NCBI RefSeq assembly: GCF_905475395.1
Contig: NC_058337.1
Span: forward strand, 137,723,960 to 137,787,959
From: Chrysoperla carnea
Lineage: Eukaryota; Arthropoda; Insecta; Neuroptera; Chrysopidae
Direction: 5' to 3'
DNA length: 64,000 nt
The translations under genes were made by a program, and so were the position numbers. Positions 33,040 through 44,659 of this stretch are shown here, piece after piece. Positions within the stretch are counted from its first letter, which is position 1; each line of letters begins with the position of its first letter. The notes under the pieces were generated by a model. That model did not search any database. It was not told where the DNA came from and was given only the letters and a program-made list of their open reading frames with translations.

Positions 33040-35500
33040 TTATTTAATTAACTGCCCCTTCACAACTGACCGCCATAAGCAACACGAGAAAAAAAAGAAA
33101 TTTAAATAAGAAATATATAAAAAAAATTATTTCAAATGATAAAACAAATTTAATACACAGGTTTACTTGATCTTAGTAAATTAAAATACGAAGACCAAAA
33201 ATAATATGACCCTGTCTTTTTACAGATGTCGATTACTTGTGTGTAACAAAAAATAAATGACAAAGAAAATATCTACTATTTTATTTGTGTTTTGAATTAA
33301 ATTAATTTCTCAAAATTAATATTAAAAATCAAACGAAAATATAATTTATAAATATGAAAATATATTTACGCCACACATGATATGTGTTCAAAAAATAAAT
33401 TGCCAAACCATTTTTGAAATTAGATGTTGTTTCAATGACGGTGAGTTGTTAAAAAGAACCAACTTTTAACATTCAAACCTAACGTTATTTCTTTATTTAA
33501 AGCACAGTCACGGACAGAGTAAATATTACAAATAACCTTTTTCACAGACATTTTTTTATATTTATAACTTATTATTAATTATTATTATATTAATTTGTTA
33601 TTAATTTTCCAACAATTTGTAACACTCTCCTACCCAAAAAAAATTCGAAGAATAACGGAAAGAAGAGAAAAAAAATTTATTTAGTCCTATCTGTGGTTGA
33701 TAGGGTTTCAGATGACTAACATGTACACGAGATAGAGTATTATCATTCTCATCAAAAAACTCAACTCACACTGGTCGAGTAAAACGTAAAATTCTTTTCG
33801 AACCCGAATATCTAGGTTGAAATTTACTGTCCGAATCAAATTAAGCACGATATTTAGGAAGTTTTACACAGACAACTGATCTACTCGTATTTAACATCTA
33901 CAGAATTACTTTTACGTCTATTTATTATATGATTCATTTTAACTGATGCTTGTTTAATTTCTTCAAGTGTTGGTTCCAACGGAAGTATGGTAGCTATTGT
34001 TATATTGAAAAGTAAAATATGGTAAAACTTTTGTCCAAGCTTTATGCTCTAATTTAGAGCATAAAGCTTGGCATAGTTGGCCGACAGGATTATGTGTTCA
34101 GGGCCGTAAAATTATCGTTTTTTTTTTTCAATTTATCGTACCAACAGAAAATTTTTTTTAAAGCCTATTTATGTGAGCTATGTTAATTTTTAATAAGCAA
34201 AATAGTAAATAAACAATATTTAATTACAAAACAATATTTATTTTTCTAAAATAATTTAATTTTTCAATAAATTAGAAAGGCATAGTCGTCTCACTTATTA
34301 TTATTGAGCGCGAAGTATGAAAATAATTAATCATTATTTAATCTTTAAATCACAAATATCTAAAATGATACATTAAATTAAAATATCTTCTTAATAATTA
34401 AATTATTGGCACTGTTTTAAACTTTAAAAATATTATCTCAACTTGTTTATAAATGAAAATATCTTATTAACTATAATTATAACATTTTTAAATGTTTAAA
34501 AATGTACACGGATAGAACAAGATGACATTGAATATTATCTCAGATTATATTCAGTGATATCTGTGGTGAAAAAAAATTTCAGATAGTAGCTAGAAAAATC
34601 CAAATTATACCGCGATGATTTGAAACTCAGGAAGTTAATACGAGAGGGCAGCGTAGTGAAATTTCAATTTTGGTGGGAACATTTGAACAGAAAAAAATTA
34701 TCGCAAAATTATGTTGCATACGTTGGATTATCGTACAATTTGGTCACATAACGACACCTCTATGTTTTATCGTACGTAGGGTTAAATTATGTAATGTGTA
34801 CGATAATTATCGTACGAATGCTAACGCTGGCCCTCTAAAGCATATTGCTTTATTAAACATGCCATATTTATTTTTAAATTTCTGTTCAATCTCTCAGACG
34901 TATTCGCACATGCGTGATAGCTTGATATATAAGCTGCTCTTACACCATGATTAAATAAAAAAAAATTATATTTTTGGGCTAGAAAACATTTGGTATTATC
35001 ACTAACAACACAAGCAGGATAGCCATATTGCATGAACGTTTTGTGAAGAAATTTAACAACCACTTCGGCTGTAGCTCTACGTGTAGAGTATGTAATAGCA
35101 ACTTTACTAAATGGCAAAAATATATTTCATTCCACCATCTGAAGATGGAATTAGAGGACCGATAAAGTCTATGCAAATCTTATCCCAAATGTCAGTGGGA
35201 ACTGTTGACTTTGTGTGGACATTAGTATTTTTATTATAAGGTTCAAATTGTTGACAAATTGTACAATTTTTAACAAATTCGACAATTTTTTATGCAACAA
35301 GCATTGAATACAATTCTCTTGTGCCAGCTTAATTGAAAAAAACAACCCTGAAGTTCAGTAACTAAATTATTCAATAGGAAAATCGGGTCGTACTGTAAAG
35401 ATTCATCTTTGACTAATTTGTTATTGTCAATAAAGAATGGATCCTCACATGAATAATTACTACTGTTTATCAATTTTATAAGAAATATCACGTACAGAAA
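33040..35500 (-). mobile_element. Degenerate gypsy-type LTR element 1 (integrase end and probable 3' LTR)
   Basis: On the minus strand from high to low coordinates: HHCC zinc finger end (C-T-I-C) near 35250; integrase core start (ICIDFIGPL) near 35170; the 35117-34821 piece with VVSDN and a Glu in SERLNRNLK; decayed sequence; then a VHVSHLKPYQP-type C-terminal motif near 33690. A purine-rich GGGTAGGAGAG precedes TGTTACAAATTGTTGG at about 33627, likely the polypurine tract and LTR start, and AATAAA follows. Gag and reverse transcriptase are absent. A perfect hairpin around TTTATGCTCTAATTTAGAGCATAAAG at 34035-34070 lies in the decayed part. Confidence 0.6.
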
Positions 35501-35704
35501 AATTTTCGACTAGAAATTTTGGTGTAAGCCTCATTGGGTCCCCATTGGGCAGCCTAATGGGACCCCACATTGGGATGTAACGCAAAACATGATTGGGGCC
35601 CAATGAGACAAACCCAGTCTGGGCCCGCTTTTTACTCAATTTTTTCATGCAATTTTATACAAAAAAAGTATAGTTTTATAGATCAATATAAATTTATCAA
35701 TCCA

Positions 35705-36331
35705 ACAAGTGAAAACAAACAATTGACTGAGTTAATTGTTGAAATACCATGCACAGTCAGTGTTGATTTCTTTATCACATAACACATACAAACATGTGAC
35801 ACATACATAACTAATAAAGTATAGTACATATGTAAATGACTTTATAGGTTTCTGCATTACCGACCGACATTTAGTGTATAGTTTGTACACATATTATAAA
35901 ATTTCCGCCTAATTGGCGCCCTCACGGGTAAACAGTGATGTTTACGAAAAAATGTTTCAAACAAAAGTTGTTTAATTTTTGATAAGGAACATTTTTTACA
36001 TTTAAACTTTTGTTCTATCTCTAACGGTTTATAAGATGGGTCCTACGGATCCAAGACCCAATTGACCTATGATGCTCATTTACGAACTTGACCTCACTTT
36101 TTACGTCCTGAGTACGCTGTAAAAATTTCAGCTCGATATCTTTTTTCGTTTTTGAGATATCGTGTCCACAGACGGACGGACGGACGGACGGACGGACAAC
36201 CGGAAATGGACTAATTAGGTGATTCTATGAACACCTATGACAAAATTTTTTTCGTAGCATCATTATTTTTAAGCGTTACAAACTTGGGACTAAACTTAAT
36301 ATACTATGTATATTTCATATATACATGGTAT
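35705..36331 (+). mobile_element. HINE-like repeat family, copy D
   Basis: Longest copy, 627 bases, with seven GGAC units. Shares the CCGACCGACATTTAGTGTATAG block with copy B. Confidence 0.65.
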
Positions 36332-36479
36332 AATAAGCTCACTAGAAGTAACAATAATGCCGAAATAAAAAACGAATGTTAATTTTATTTTATTCATTTA
36401 TTATTGTGGTATTAAAAATAGTTTAAATGGAAATAATCTTAAGTAATAAAAAAACTTTTTTAACTTTCGTTTTTTGTAA

Positions 36480-38590
36480 TCTTAAAAGTCTGAACCCGGC
36501 CCAGTCTCTTGCATTTCGAATAACAGTAGCCATAGCATCCAAAAGTTCTTTATCACTGAGTGAGTCTTTTACATCAGACGTCAATTAGCTTCTGTAAAGT
36601 TATAAATAATAATACAAATTTGTTATAAGCTAATTAAACCGTAATAAAATTACTCATCGACGATACATTTATAAGATTCGGTGTCTTTAAAATTTTTTTT
36701 ATTTTTATCTAAATTAGATAATTTTGATGGAACGTATTGTATTGCCACTTCACGGGTTAAATACCCTCGTATTATGACACTATATTTTTTTGTAGTTTTT
36801 CATTTTTATTAAGCATATGAAAAAACCTCTGAATCTAGAAAAATGGTATAATATTAAATAATAGATTTCAGCATTTTATCGGGTTAACATAGTCAACTAC
36901 AGATTTGCGATAATTGAGATTGTTACTGAGTGTTTCATCAAAGTGAGTAAAAATTTCAATATTTTCACAAGGAAAGTCAAATGTAATTTTTCTGTTGTTT
37001 TCAATGGTTTCGATGTCCCCATCATTACTATTATCGTCATTACCAAAAGATTTATTATAACTATCGTAATCAGAATTTTTGGAGGAACATTTTCAGATTT
37101 TTTTTATTTCTTCTGAAAGCAGCTTGACTTCTGTAGTATTTTGGACCATTTGGCTATTCAAATTTCCTATTTGTTTACTTATACTTTGAAAATATTTAAT
37201 AATAATTCTTTCTGTTTTTGTAAATAAATTAGATTTTTTTCATATTATCACATTAGCTGTTAATATCATATCAAAAACTCACTATTGTGACATTCATGAG
37301 AAGATTGTTTAACTGTTTCTTTTTCATCAGATGTAAGTATAATATTATCAACTTCATTTGAGGCTACATCTTTTTCATCTCTATTATCTAACAGACTATT
37401 GCTATTATATTCCAATGTACTTTTGACAGTTGTAAACGAATTTCTGCTTGAATTTGTAGTACTGGTATCAGTAGTGCTATCATGATGTGGTATAAATTTC
37501 TTTTTATTGTGGGTTTTTTTTTTTTTCCTTTTTTTGGATTTTTTTAGTGACTTGCTAATAGCTGAATTTTCTGTTTTCAAAATAACTAACATCAGTTGAT
37601 TCAACTAGGCTTATTCTATCAGACGACGATGATGATGATCGTTTAAGCTTATTTCACTAATCTTTTTATGGTTTTTATGTTCTTCTTGAGTCTTCTTAAT
37701 TTTAAAACTTTCAAATTTTTTACCTCGAATAGCTTCTGTTTAAAAAAAAATAAAAATTACTATTTAAGTAAGTAGATCAGAAAATAAATTACTATTTGCA
37801 GTAATTTTTAAAAAATCATATTTACTACACATAAAATAAAAAGTTTTATTAAACGCAAATAATCATTAAATAAAGAAAAATAAATAATTAGCATTAAATA
37901 AATAATTTTCTTATAATTTACTAAATTATTATATTAATTATTAGGTACTCAGTGTTTTTGTTGAATCAGTAAATTTGATAGCAGCTGAATCCAATTTGTT
38001 TTTTAGGTTTTCTGAATTTTTACTATTAGTTCTAATTTTCAGTGCTTTTTTTTCTTTTTGTACTTGTATATGCATATGGTTTGGTCATTAATTACTGAAC
38101 TCGTTTCTGAGCTTCTTCATAAGTATCTGTAATATTATTGATAAATAATGTAAAAATTATTGGGAAAATTGTCAATATACGTTTATAGATTCAGCAAATA
38201 ATCTATAATATGTTTAAAAATAAATACGAGCCTAAAATGAAATTTTTATCTCATATTAGAAATTATTAAATTACTATGGCTTACTTGCTCTTCCTCTTAT
38301 TTCTATTGGGTATTGAGGTCAATCAGGTAGTGGCTCATCACATTTTTTTATCATGCTTTGTATTATTTTACAATTTTTTTGTTCATATGGACCAGGCATA
38401 TACTGACAATAACACGTTTTAGTGTTACTGTCATACGATAACCACGAAGAATCATGCGGCTGTAGACGTTTTCTTCTATGGCGGGTTGGTTTGTTATTGT
38501 GGTTAGATTGTGGCTCGATTTCAGCTTTTTGGGTTTCTTCTTCGCGTTTCGTGAAATGGACTACAGGTGCAATTTGGTTGCTTTTAGAAC
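36480..38590 (-). pseudogene. Degenerate DUF4806-type insect gene
   Basis: Several exon-like pieces on the minus strand, in order. 38590-38285 has a basic linker, then CYCQYMPGPYEQ...KCDEPLPD, a TGA where Trp is expected, PQYPIEIRGRA and donor AA|GTAAGC. 38126 onward has NTYEEAQKRVQ then TAA. About 37740-37266 is a Ser/Lys-rich linker with a frameshift. About 37230-36880 has NLNSQMVQ... and FDFPCENIEIFTHFDETL..., and about 36770-36500 has LTREVAIQY, KNFKDTESYKCIVDE, DKELLDAMATVIRNARDWAG. The order (N-terminal CYWP/P-W/Y-EA block, linker, DUF4806-like C-terminus) matches a multigene family I know from insects. It has no known biochemical role. In-frame stops and a frameshift make it a pseudogene. 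Its 5' side abuts the env remnant of the next element. Confidence 0.55.
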
Positions 38591-38604
38591 AGGAGATTTT
38601 GTAC

Positions 38605-39485
38605 CATCAAAATTGTAGATAATTATATATTATGGGTAGACATCCACATTTAAAGCAAACATATATAATAACCAGTGTGATCATTAGTGCAATTGTAAAT
38701 TTGACCGTAAACCAATTGGATGTTGAAAAATATTTTCCCGAGAACTCCACATTCTTTTGGAATCAGGTGAGTTGTTATGGTGAAAAGTTTGGATTCGCAT
38801 TCCTCGCGTTGTTGTCAATGTACTTTGTGTCTTCTTTGCATATGAACTTTTGCTCTTGATATTATTTACAACTGTTAAGTGATGTTTCTAATATTTGTCG
38901 CCTAAGATTTTTGCTTGTTAGCAGGAAGGGTTTTTTTTTTTTTTTTTGATAGTTTGATAAAGATTTTTAACGATGGGATATATCAGATATAAGTAGGGAA
39001 TAAATTTGGTAGATATCGTATTCGTTAAGGTCAACTAGTGGTATTTTTATTTTGATTAAGAAGTCTGTGTCCTTCGCGTCTGAATTTCCTGTTAATTTAT
39101 GCCAGATATTTCCTATACCATCGAACCATCCATGTTCGTATTTAATCGTACGTTTGACTCTATTAGTATCGAAATAACTTTCGGCTAGATCATTGGATCC
39201 AATCTTTAAGGTAAGCTTACATTACTCTCGTATAGGGTTGCATTGTCCTTGTATGTCGTTTAATGTTACACAGATCAAGTCCTTTGAGATATTGGGGTAT
39301 GTTTTTAATTATTCTATCTATAAAACTAATATTGTAATAATGGATTAAGGATAAGTAACTGTTAATAATTTTAGTTTCGTCTAGATGGTTAAAATATGCT
39401 GGGTTTTAATTTGATCAATCTAAACTTGTGCTAGGGCCTGGTTTGCTAGGATCAGGGTTGTCGCTAATATTAGAATCATCGGAAA
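38605..39485 (-). pseudogene. Remnant of a gypsy envelope gene
   Basis: In shifting frames one can see a hydrophobic leader near 39480-39420, a basic processing-type site followed by a conserved WFDGIGNIWHKL-like segment near 39150-39080, and a hydrophobic membrane anchor with a Cys-rich short tail near 38720-38630. These features, in this place after integrase, are those of errantivirus envelope proteins. Numerous stops and frameshifts are present. The plus-strand frame at 38632-38859 is the complementary shadow. Confidence 0.5.
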
Positions 39486-39528
39486 CAAAAGGTTTCAAAA
39501 ATTTAAAATGTATCCATTTTTCGAATCT

Positions 39529-39936
39529 TTACATTTTAATAAGAGCTACGTGTTTTTCGGGATATGTTTTTTTTATTTCAAAGGGTCCTTGATAGTAACT
39601 TTTTAATTTTTTATCCTTGTCGTGCTTGGGAGCATGGGTATCATATACAAGTATTTTCTGTCCGATTTCAAATTTTTTTGGTTTGGTATTTTTATCGTAT
39701 TGGGCCTTGCTTTGCCATTTTGAAGTGTTTAAATTTTTTATAGCAATTTTTCTACTATTTGCAATCTTTGTTTTTACATCATTGGTAAGATGTGTTATAT
39801 TTTCAGACCAACGTTTAAAATTGTCGGAAGTTTTTTCAGCTAGCAGATCTTGAATTACTAACACAGGTTTAGAAAGAGTGTCTGCGTTAGAATTATTTTT
39901 TCCACTTTTTATTTCTAATTCATTAACTTTAGGCAA
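39529..39936 (-). pseudogene. C-terminal part of gypsy integrase
   Basis: 135 codons: a helical linker (NFKRWSENITHLTNDVKTKI), NSRKIAIKNLNTSKWQSKAQ, YDKNTKPKKFEIGQKILVYD and GPFEI, the chromatin/DNA-binding C-terminal barrel of gypsy integrases. The catalytic core upstream is deleted. Confidence 0.7.
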
Positions 39937-40100
39937 CCTATAATTTTTGGCATAGATTGCATTGAATCAGTTATTTTTTTGCTGTGATTTAAAGTATTAG
40001 TGAAAGTAAGTTTTTCGTTATCAGCAAAAAATACTTCCTCATTATTAAAACAAAAATTTTTTTATTTGTGTGGCGATAGTATCATTTAAATGACTCAATT

Positions 40101-40322
40101 TTAGTTGTTGTCTATATATTTTATTTTGTCAACGTTGACATTTTTTATTTGATTCAAGCAAATTGCATTTTTAAAATTAATTATATTATTTTTTGTATCT
40201 ATATTAGCATGATAATGATTTAAAAAATCTATTCCCAATACGCCGTCAGTAAAAAGATTAAAGGTATTGTCGACTACTTGGAAAGAATAAGGGAAATGAA
40301 ATTTATCGCGAATTAAGTGCAT
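40101..40322 (-). pseudogene. Gypsy protease fragment
   Basis: 73 codons with DGVLGIDFLNHYHANIDTK, the C-terminal half of a retropepsin. The catalytic D-S/T-G part upstream (about 40400) is out of frame. Confidence 0.6.
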
Positions 40323-40640
40323 TGTCGTACATTGTCTTTAGTATATTGCACTGTATTCTCTATTCCTGATAGATGTAATTTTTCTAAAGAGTTTAGCCCC
40401 GGTATCATTTAGAAAAGAACAATTTTTATTACCATTTTTAAAGATTAACTTTATAAGTTTAGAGGAAGAATTGGAAAGTTGCATTCTTCCGTTTGAAGTG
40501 TTTGAGCCGTAATATTCTGTGTGGGGGAATCCATCTCTGAGGCTCCCAGAGTGGTTTTTTGATAGTTTAAAGAATGATTATCATGGGATTCTGAATGGTT
40601 TATTGGGTTTTGTCTAGCGGGGAGAGTTGTTTTAAGATCA

Positions 40641-41300
40641 TCAATTCGTTTTTTTTAAACATTCTTCTATCGTATGCCCTTTAAATTTACAAAAGCCGCA
40701 AACTTTAGGATTTTGAATAGAAGTTGATGTTTGTATCGGTTCTGAACTATTTGTAGGAAAAGAGCTAAAATCCTTAGTATTATGACCTTTGAGACGACAG
40801 AATAAACAGTATCTATCATTGGCATTTCTTAACATATTTAGTTCTCGTAATCGATTTTCGTATTATTGGGCTATGGGAAGAATCTCGTCAATCGAATTGA
40901 ATTCTCTACCCATTAAGTGAATCGAAATTTGAGAATTAAGATTAATTAAAAATTTACTTGCAATATTTTTTTCGATGTAGTGCTTTACAACAGTATACGA
41001 AATAGGTTCTTTTTCTCGAGATAATTTTAATTGTTCCATCCGTAAAAGGTTAAATTTTTCAAAGTAACTTAAAACGGATTCTGAACTATTTTGTTTTGTG
41101 TTTGTAATGTTTACATCTATTAAATATTGTGTTCTAGTTGTTTGAAGTTTTCTTTTAATAGTTTTTGCTATACATTCTAATGAAATCTCAACTATTTCGT
41201 CTTGGATGTCAATATAGGTAATTTATTGAAAGCATCCATCAATATCTCAGTATGTAAATAAGGAAGTGTTACTTTTAAGGTATTCCCCAATTGTGTGTGA
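40641..41300 (-). pseudogene. Gypsy gag remnant with zinc knuckles
   Basis: Knuckle-like motifs CLFCRLKGHNTKDFS (last Cys lost) and CGFCKFKGHTIEEC lie at 40835-40641. Upstream in other frames are segments typical of gag (HTEILMDAFNKL). Multiple stops. Confidence 0.6.
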
Positions 41301-41676
41301 AATTGGGCGTTCTGTTATTGTTGTAGTTGGAGCTAAGTGATGTTTGAAAATCTATATCGTCAGTCATGTTTGTATTTATTGTAGATGTACTTCGTCCGTA
41401 ACTCATCGCAAAAAGATGTTGATAAATAATTTTTTTCAAGGAATAAACAAGGAAAAAACAAAATATGAAAAATTAGATTCAACACTTACAGTTTTTGATG
41501 AGCTGATTGAAGTTTTCCGAATAGTTTTGCGAGCGGATTTGGCGAATTCGTATCGTCGATACAATGTTGATCGATGTTTATATTGATTCTAACCTTTTTA
41601 TTGCTGCAGCTGGTATTAAAATAAACCAGAAACCAATATCGACGACCAATTGTTGTATCCCACTTCTGACACCAAT

Positions 41677-42010
41677 TTGTCGTGTATGATGGTTTGTATG
41701 ATCTATTAATTGTACTTTATCAATATTTTATCATTCGAAAATCAGGAAACTGACACCAGTACTTTAATTATTTCTTTTGTGAAAGTAAACACCAATATTA
41801 ATTGAGACTTGTTTTAATATATATATTTAAAATAAATAATATAATTTAATTCGACGAAATATTACAATTTAGTTGAACATGACTTTACGCTACAAACTTC
41901 TGATTTTACAAAATAAAAAGTATTAGCAAGGTATTTATACAAAAATTTTGTGTGTCCACAAACAAAAAGTGACGGATTGTTTTTATAAATTAAATTGAAA
42001 ATGCTGACTT
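41677..42010 (-). repeat. LTR of gypsy element 2
   Basis: Lies just outside the primer-binding site at 41674-41659. AT-rich with AAATAAATAA on the plus strand. The outer boundary is estimated; the matching second LTR was not found. Confidence 0.45.
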
Positions 42011-42019
42011 GAATTAAGC

Positions 42020-43000
42020 ATTTTTACCCGACTGAGCAACGCAAAAGAGTGGTAATGTGTTTATCAGCTATATATGTGTGTTCCTATCTGTCTCACTAGA
42101 GACTAAACGCATGGGCCGATTTTGGTGATTCAGACATTAATCGATTTGTCTTAACCTTGGGAGTGCTACTGAAGATATGGCAGTCATGAAAATTCAACGT
42201 GGCGACCAGCAGACGCCATATTGTGAAAAAGAAAGCATGCGAGTTTCTATCTGTCTCACTAAACACTAAACGCGTTGGCCGATTTTGATGATTCAGACGT
42301 CAATCGATTTGTCTTAACCCTGGGAGTGCTACTGAAGATATGGCAGTCATGAAAATACCATATGGCGACCACCAGACGTCATATTGTGAAAAGAATGGAT
42401 GTGGCGCAATTGAGACCACACGCGTGGTCCGATTTGGATGATTCTGACGTCAATCGACTTCTCTTAGCCTTGTGAGTGCTATTGAAGATACGAGAGTAAT
42501 AAAAATTCAATATGGCGACCACCAGACGCCATATGGTGAAAAAGAAAGCATGTGTGTTTCTATCTGTCTCACTAGACACCAAACACGTTGGCCGATTTTG
42601 ATGATTCAGTCGTCAATCGATTTGTCTTAACCTTGAGAGTGCTACTGAAGATATGGCAGTCAGGAAAATTTAATGAGGCGACCACCAGACGCCATATTGT
42701 GAAAATGTGTGTTTCTATATGGCTTACTTGAGACCAAACGTGTGGGCCGAATTTGATGATTCAGACGTCAATCGATTTGTCTTAACTTTGTGAGTGCTAT
42801 TGAAGATATCGCAGTCATGAAAATTCTATATGGCGACCACCAGACGTCCGATTTGTCTTAATTTTGCTAGTGCTACTGAAGGTATGGCAGTATCTAATGA
42901 AAATGAAATATGACGACCAACAGACGCCATATTGGTAAAGGAATGTATGTGTGTTCCCATGTGGCGCACTAGATGCCAACGCGCTGGCCGATTTTGATTC
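42020..43000 (+). repeat. Tandem satellite, about 150-163-bp unit, six to seven copies
   Basis: Units carry CCGATTTTGATGATTCAGAC, CAATCGATTTGTCTTAACCT, GAGTGCTACTGAAGATATGG and ATGGCGACCACCAGACGCCA. CCGAT starts are at about 42116, 42279, 42429, 42592 and 42747, with shorter units near 42846 and 42986. Copies vary by substitutions, so the array is not young. It opens after ACCCGACTGAG at 42027. Confidence 0.75.
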
Positions 43001-43639
43001 CCGACGAACTATGTCAAGTGGTGTATCATTGAATAGCTGTAAGTAGACTATTCGACTGACGTTATACTCATTAAAAAAATTAAACTGAAAGAAAAAGAAC
43101 TTATTATAAATAGCGACTATATAGTCGTTTGAATAGTAGCTTTAACAATCGAAATCGATTAAAATCTAGACCGGCTGAAATCTCCCCTACAAAGGGTCTC
43201 GACTCTTATTACAGGGAATGTTTTTATAAGCCAATATTTATATATATAATAAATTGTGGGAACCTTCACTTCATGGAACTCCATAATTAGGAATTTAAGA
43301 AATTGAACTTCCAAAACTGCCTTAGGTTGTTTATGTAGAATTTGGTGTCAAAATCATTAAAGACAATGTACCTGGAGTAGGAGTATACCTGGAGTAGAAT
43401 CGAACCATCGACGAAAGAATTTGATGAACTTCGAGGTCAGGGCAAAATAGAGCAAAAAATGTTGCCATTGATATTATGTTGGGGTTTTACTTACAATTAC
43501 AAGGAACTACTTTAGATCAAGGTGTAGTTGATTTAAATTCACGTATTTTTGCGAATGATCAGAAGTTTGGATCACCGTAAGCTACTTAATAAACCCAATG
43601 ATATTAACTCTCTCAAGGAAAGGACAAGATTGCGGAATT

Positions 43640-43975
43640 TACCTCCTTATAATCATAACTAAAAAAGGGTAAAATAAAAATTAAATTTAAAAAATGAAAA
43701 AACCCGACTGAGTAAAAAGTAAACCAAACTTCACAAAAAATGAACTGAAAAGAAAAAAACAAGTCCAGCAGTTTACATAGCGACTTTAACAATCGGGACT
43801 CATTATTAGGAAGATTTGAGCCGGTATAGACTTTAACAGGTCCCAACTGTTAAAGTCGCTATGTAAACTGTTGTACTTGTTTTTTTCTTTTCAGTTCATT
43901 TTTTGTGAAGTTAGGTTTACTTTTTACTCAGTCGGGTTTTTGGTTTTTTAAATTTAATTTTTATTTTATATATTA
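43640..43975. mobile_element. Long inverted repeat with ACCCGACTGAG ends
   Basis: Arms at about 43665-43803 and 43848-43975 are inverted repeats carrying AAACCCGACTGAGTAAAAAG, CACAAAAAATGAACTGAAAA and TTTACATAGCGACTTTAACA, around a spacer of about 45 bases. ACCCGACTGAG also begins the satellite at 42027, so the interval 42025-43940 may be one older composite element with matching ends. Confidence 0.6.
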
Positions 43976-44359
43976 AATACACGAGTATTTAACAAAAGAA
44001 TATTGCAAAATATTTTATTGTAATTATGAATTAATATTCGATCAGGTCATTGTATTCTAAATTATAAATGAGGGAAATTTTATATTGTAAATTTAAGGGA
44101 TAATAATTTTAAGGGAATGGTTGATGGCTTAACATTTTAAGGGCACAACAGTACCACGTCAATTTCTTTGCGAGAATCATTATTCCAAAACAGTACTTAC
44201 TGATATCTTGACTCTTTCCTAGTAATATAATCAAAAATTAATGACAAAATAAAATAGTTATGAAACTCCCTCAATCTATTTTTTATTGTATTGTATAAGT
44301 ATAATACAACTTGAATATAATATAACTTGACAAAAATTTATTAGTGGACATGTTAATTG

Positions 44360-44583
44360 TGTTGAAGAAATCGAATTATTTTTGTCCTGAACACTAGGGT
44401 ATTGTGTTGTAACAAGTTGGTACTACTGTTAGTAATCTGACGTTAAGTGAGTGGTCATTGTTTAACTAATTCTAAAACGTGTCTCTGTATTTTTAAACTG
44501 ATGTTTTACAATAAATATACTTGTATTCAATTAAATTCATAATCGAGTAGTTATTTTTGTAACCTAATAACGGAAATTCAAGA
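44360..44583 (+). repeat. Left copia LTR
   Basis: Starts TGTTGAAGAAATCG and ends AAATTCAAGA, followed at once by the primer-binding site. The boundary TTCAAGA (not the usual CA) was chosen because it makes the target duplication exact. Confidence 0.8.
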
Positions 44584-44659
44584 GGTTATGGGCCCACTAC
44601 GTTTAAATGCGGTATTTCGTGTTGTGATTAGACTGTTAGGTTAAGAATAGCGGCTCTTG

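Larger units (their letters stand above)
38600..42010 (-). mobile_element. Degenerate env-containing gypsy (errantivirus-like) element 2
   Basis: On the minus strand: LTR at about 42010-41677; primer-binding site TGGTGTCAGAAGTGGG at 41674-41659 (complementary to a leucine tRNA 3' end); degenerate gag; two zinc knuckles at 40835-40641 (one with the last Cys replaced); a protease fragment 40322-40101 with LGIDFL; then the C-terminal end of integrase 39936-39529 (GPFEIKK); and an env remnant. Reverse transcriptase, RNase H and the integrase core are deleted between 40100 and 39940. A polypurine-like run lies near 38940. The second LTR was not found. It cannot move on its own. Confidence 0.65.

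Noticed and set aside
38422..38859. Plus-strand frames with hydrophobic segments
   Set aside because: The complementary strand carries the DUF4806-type exon and the env membrane anchor; the plus frames are shadows.
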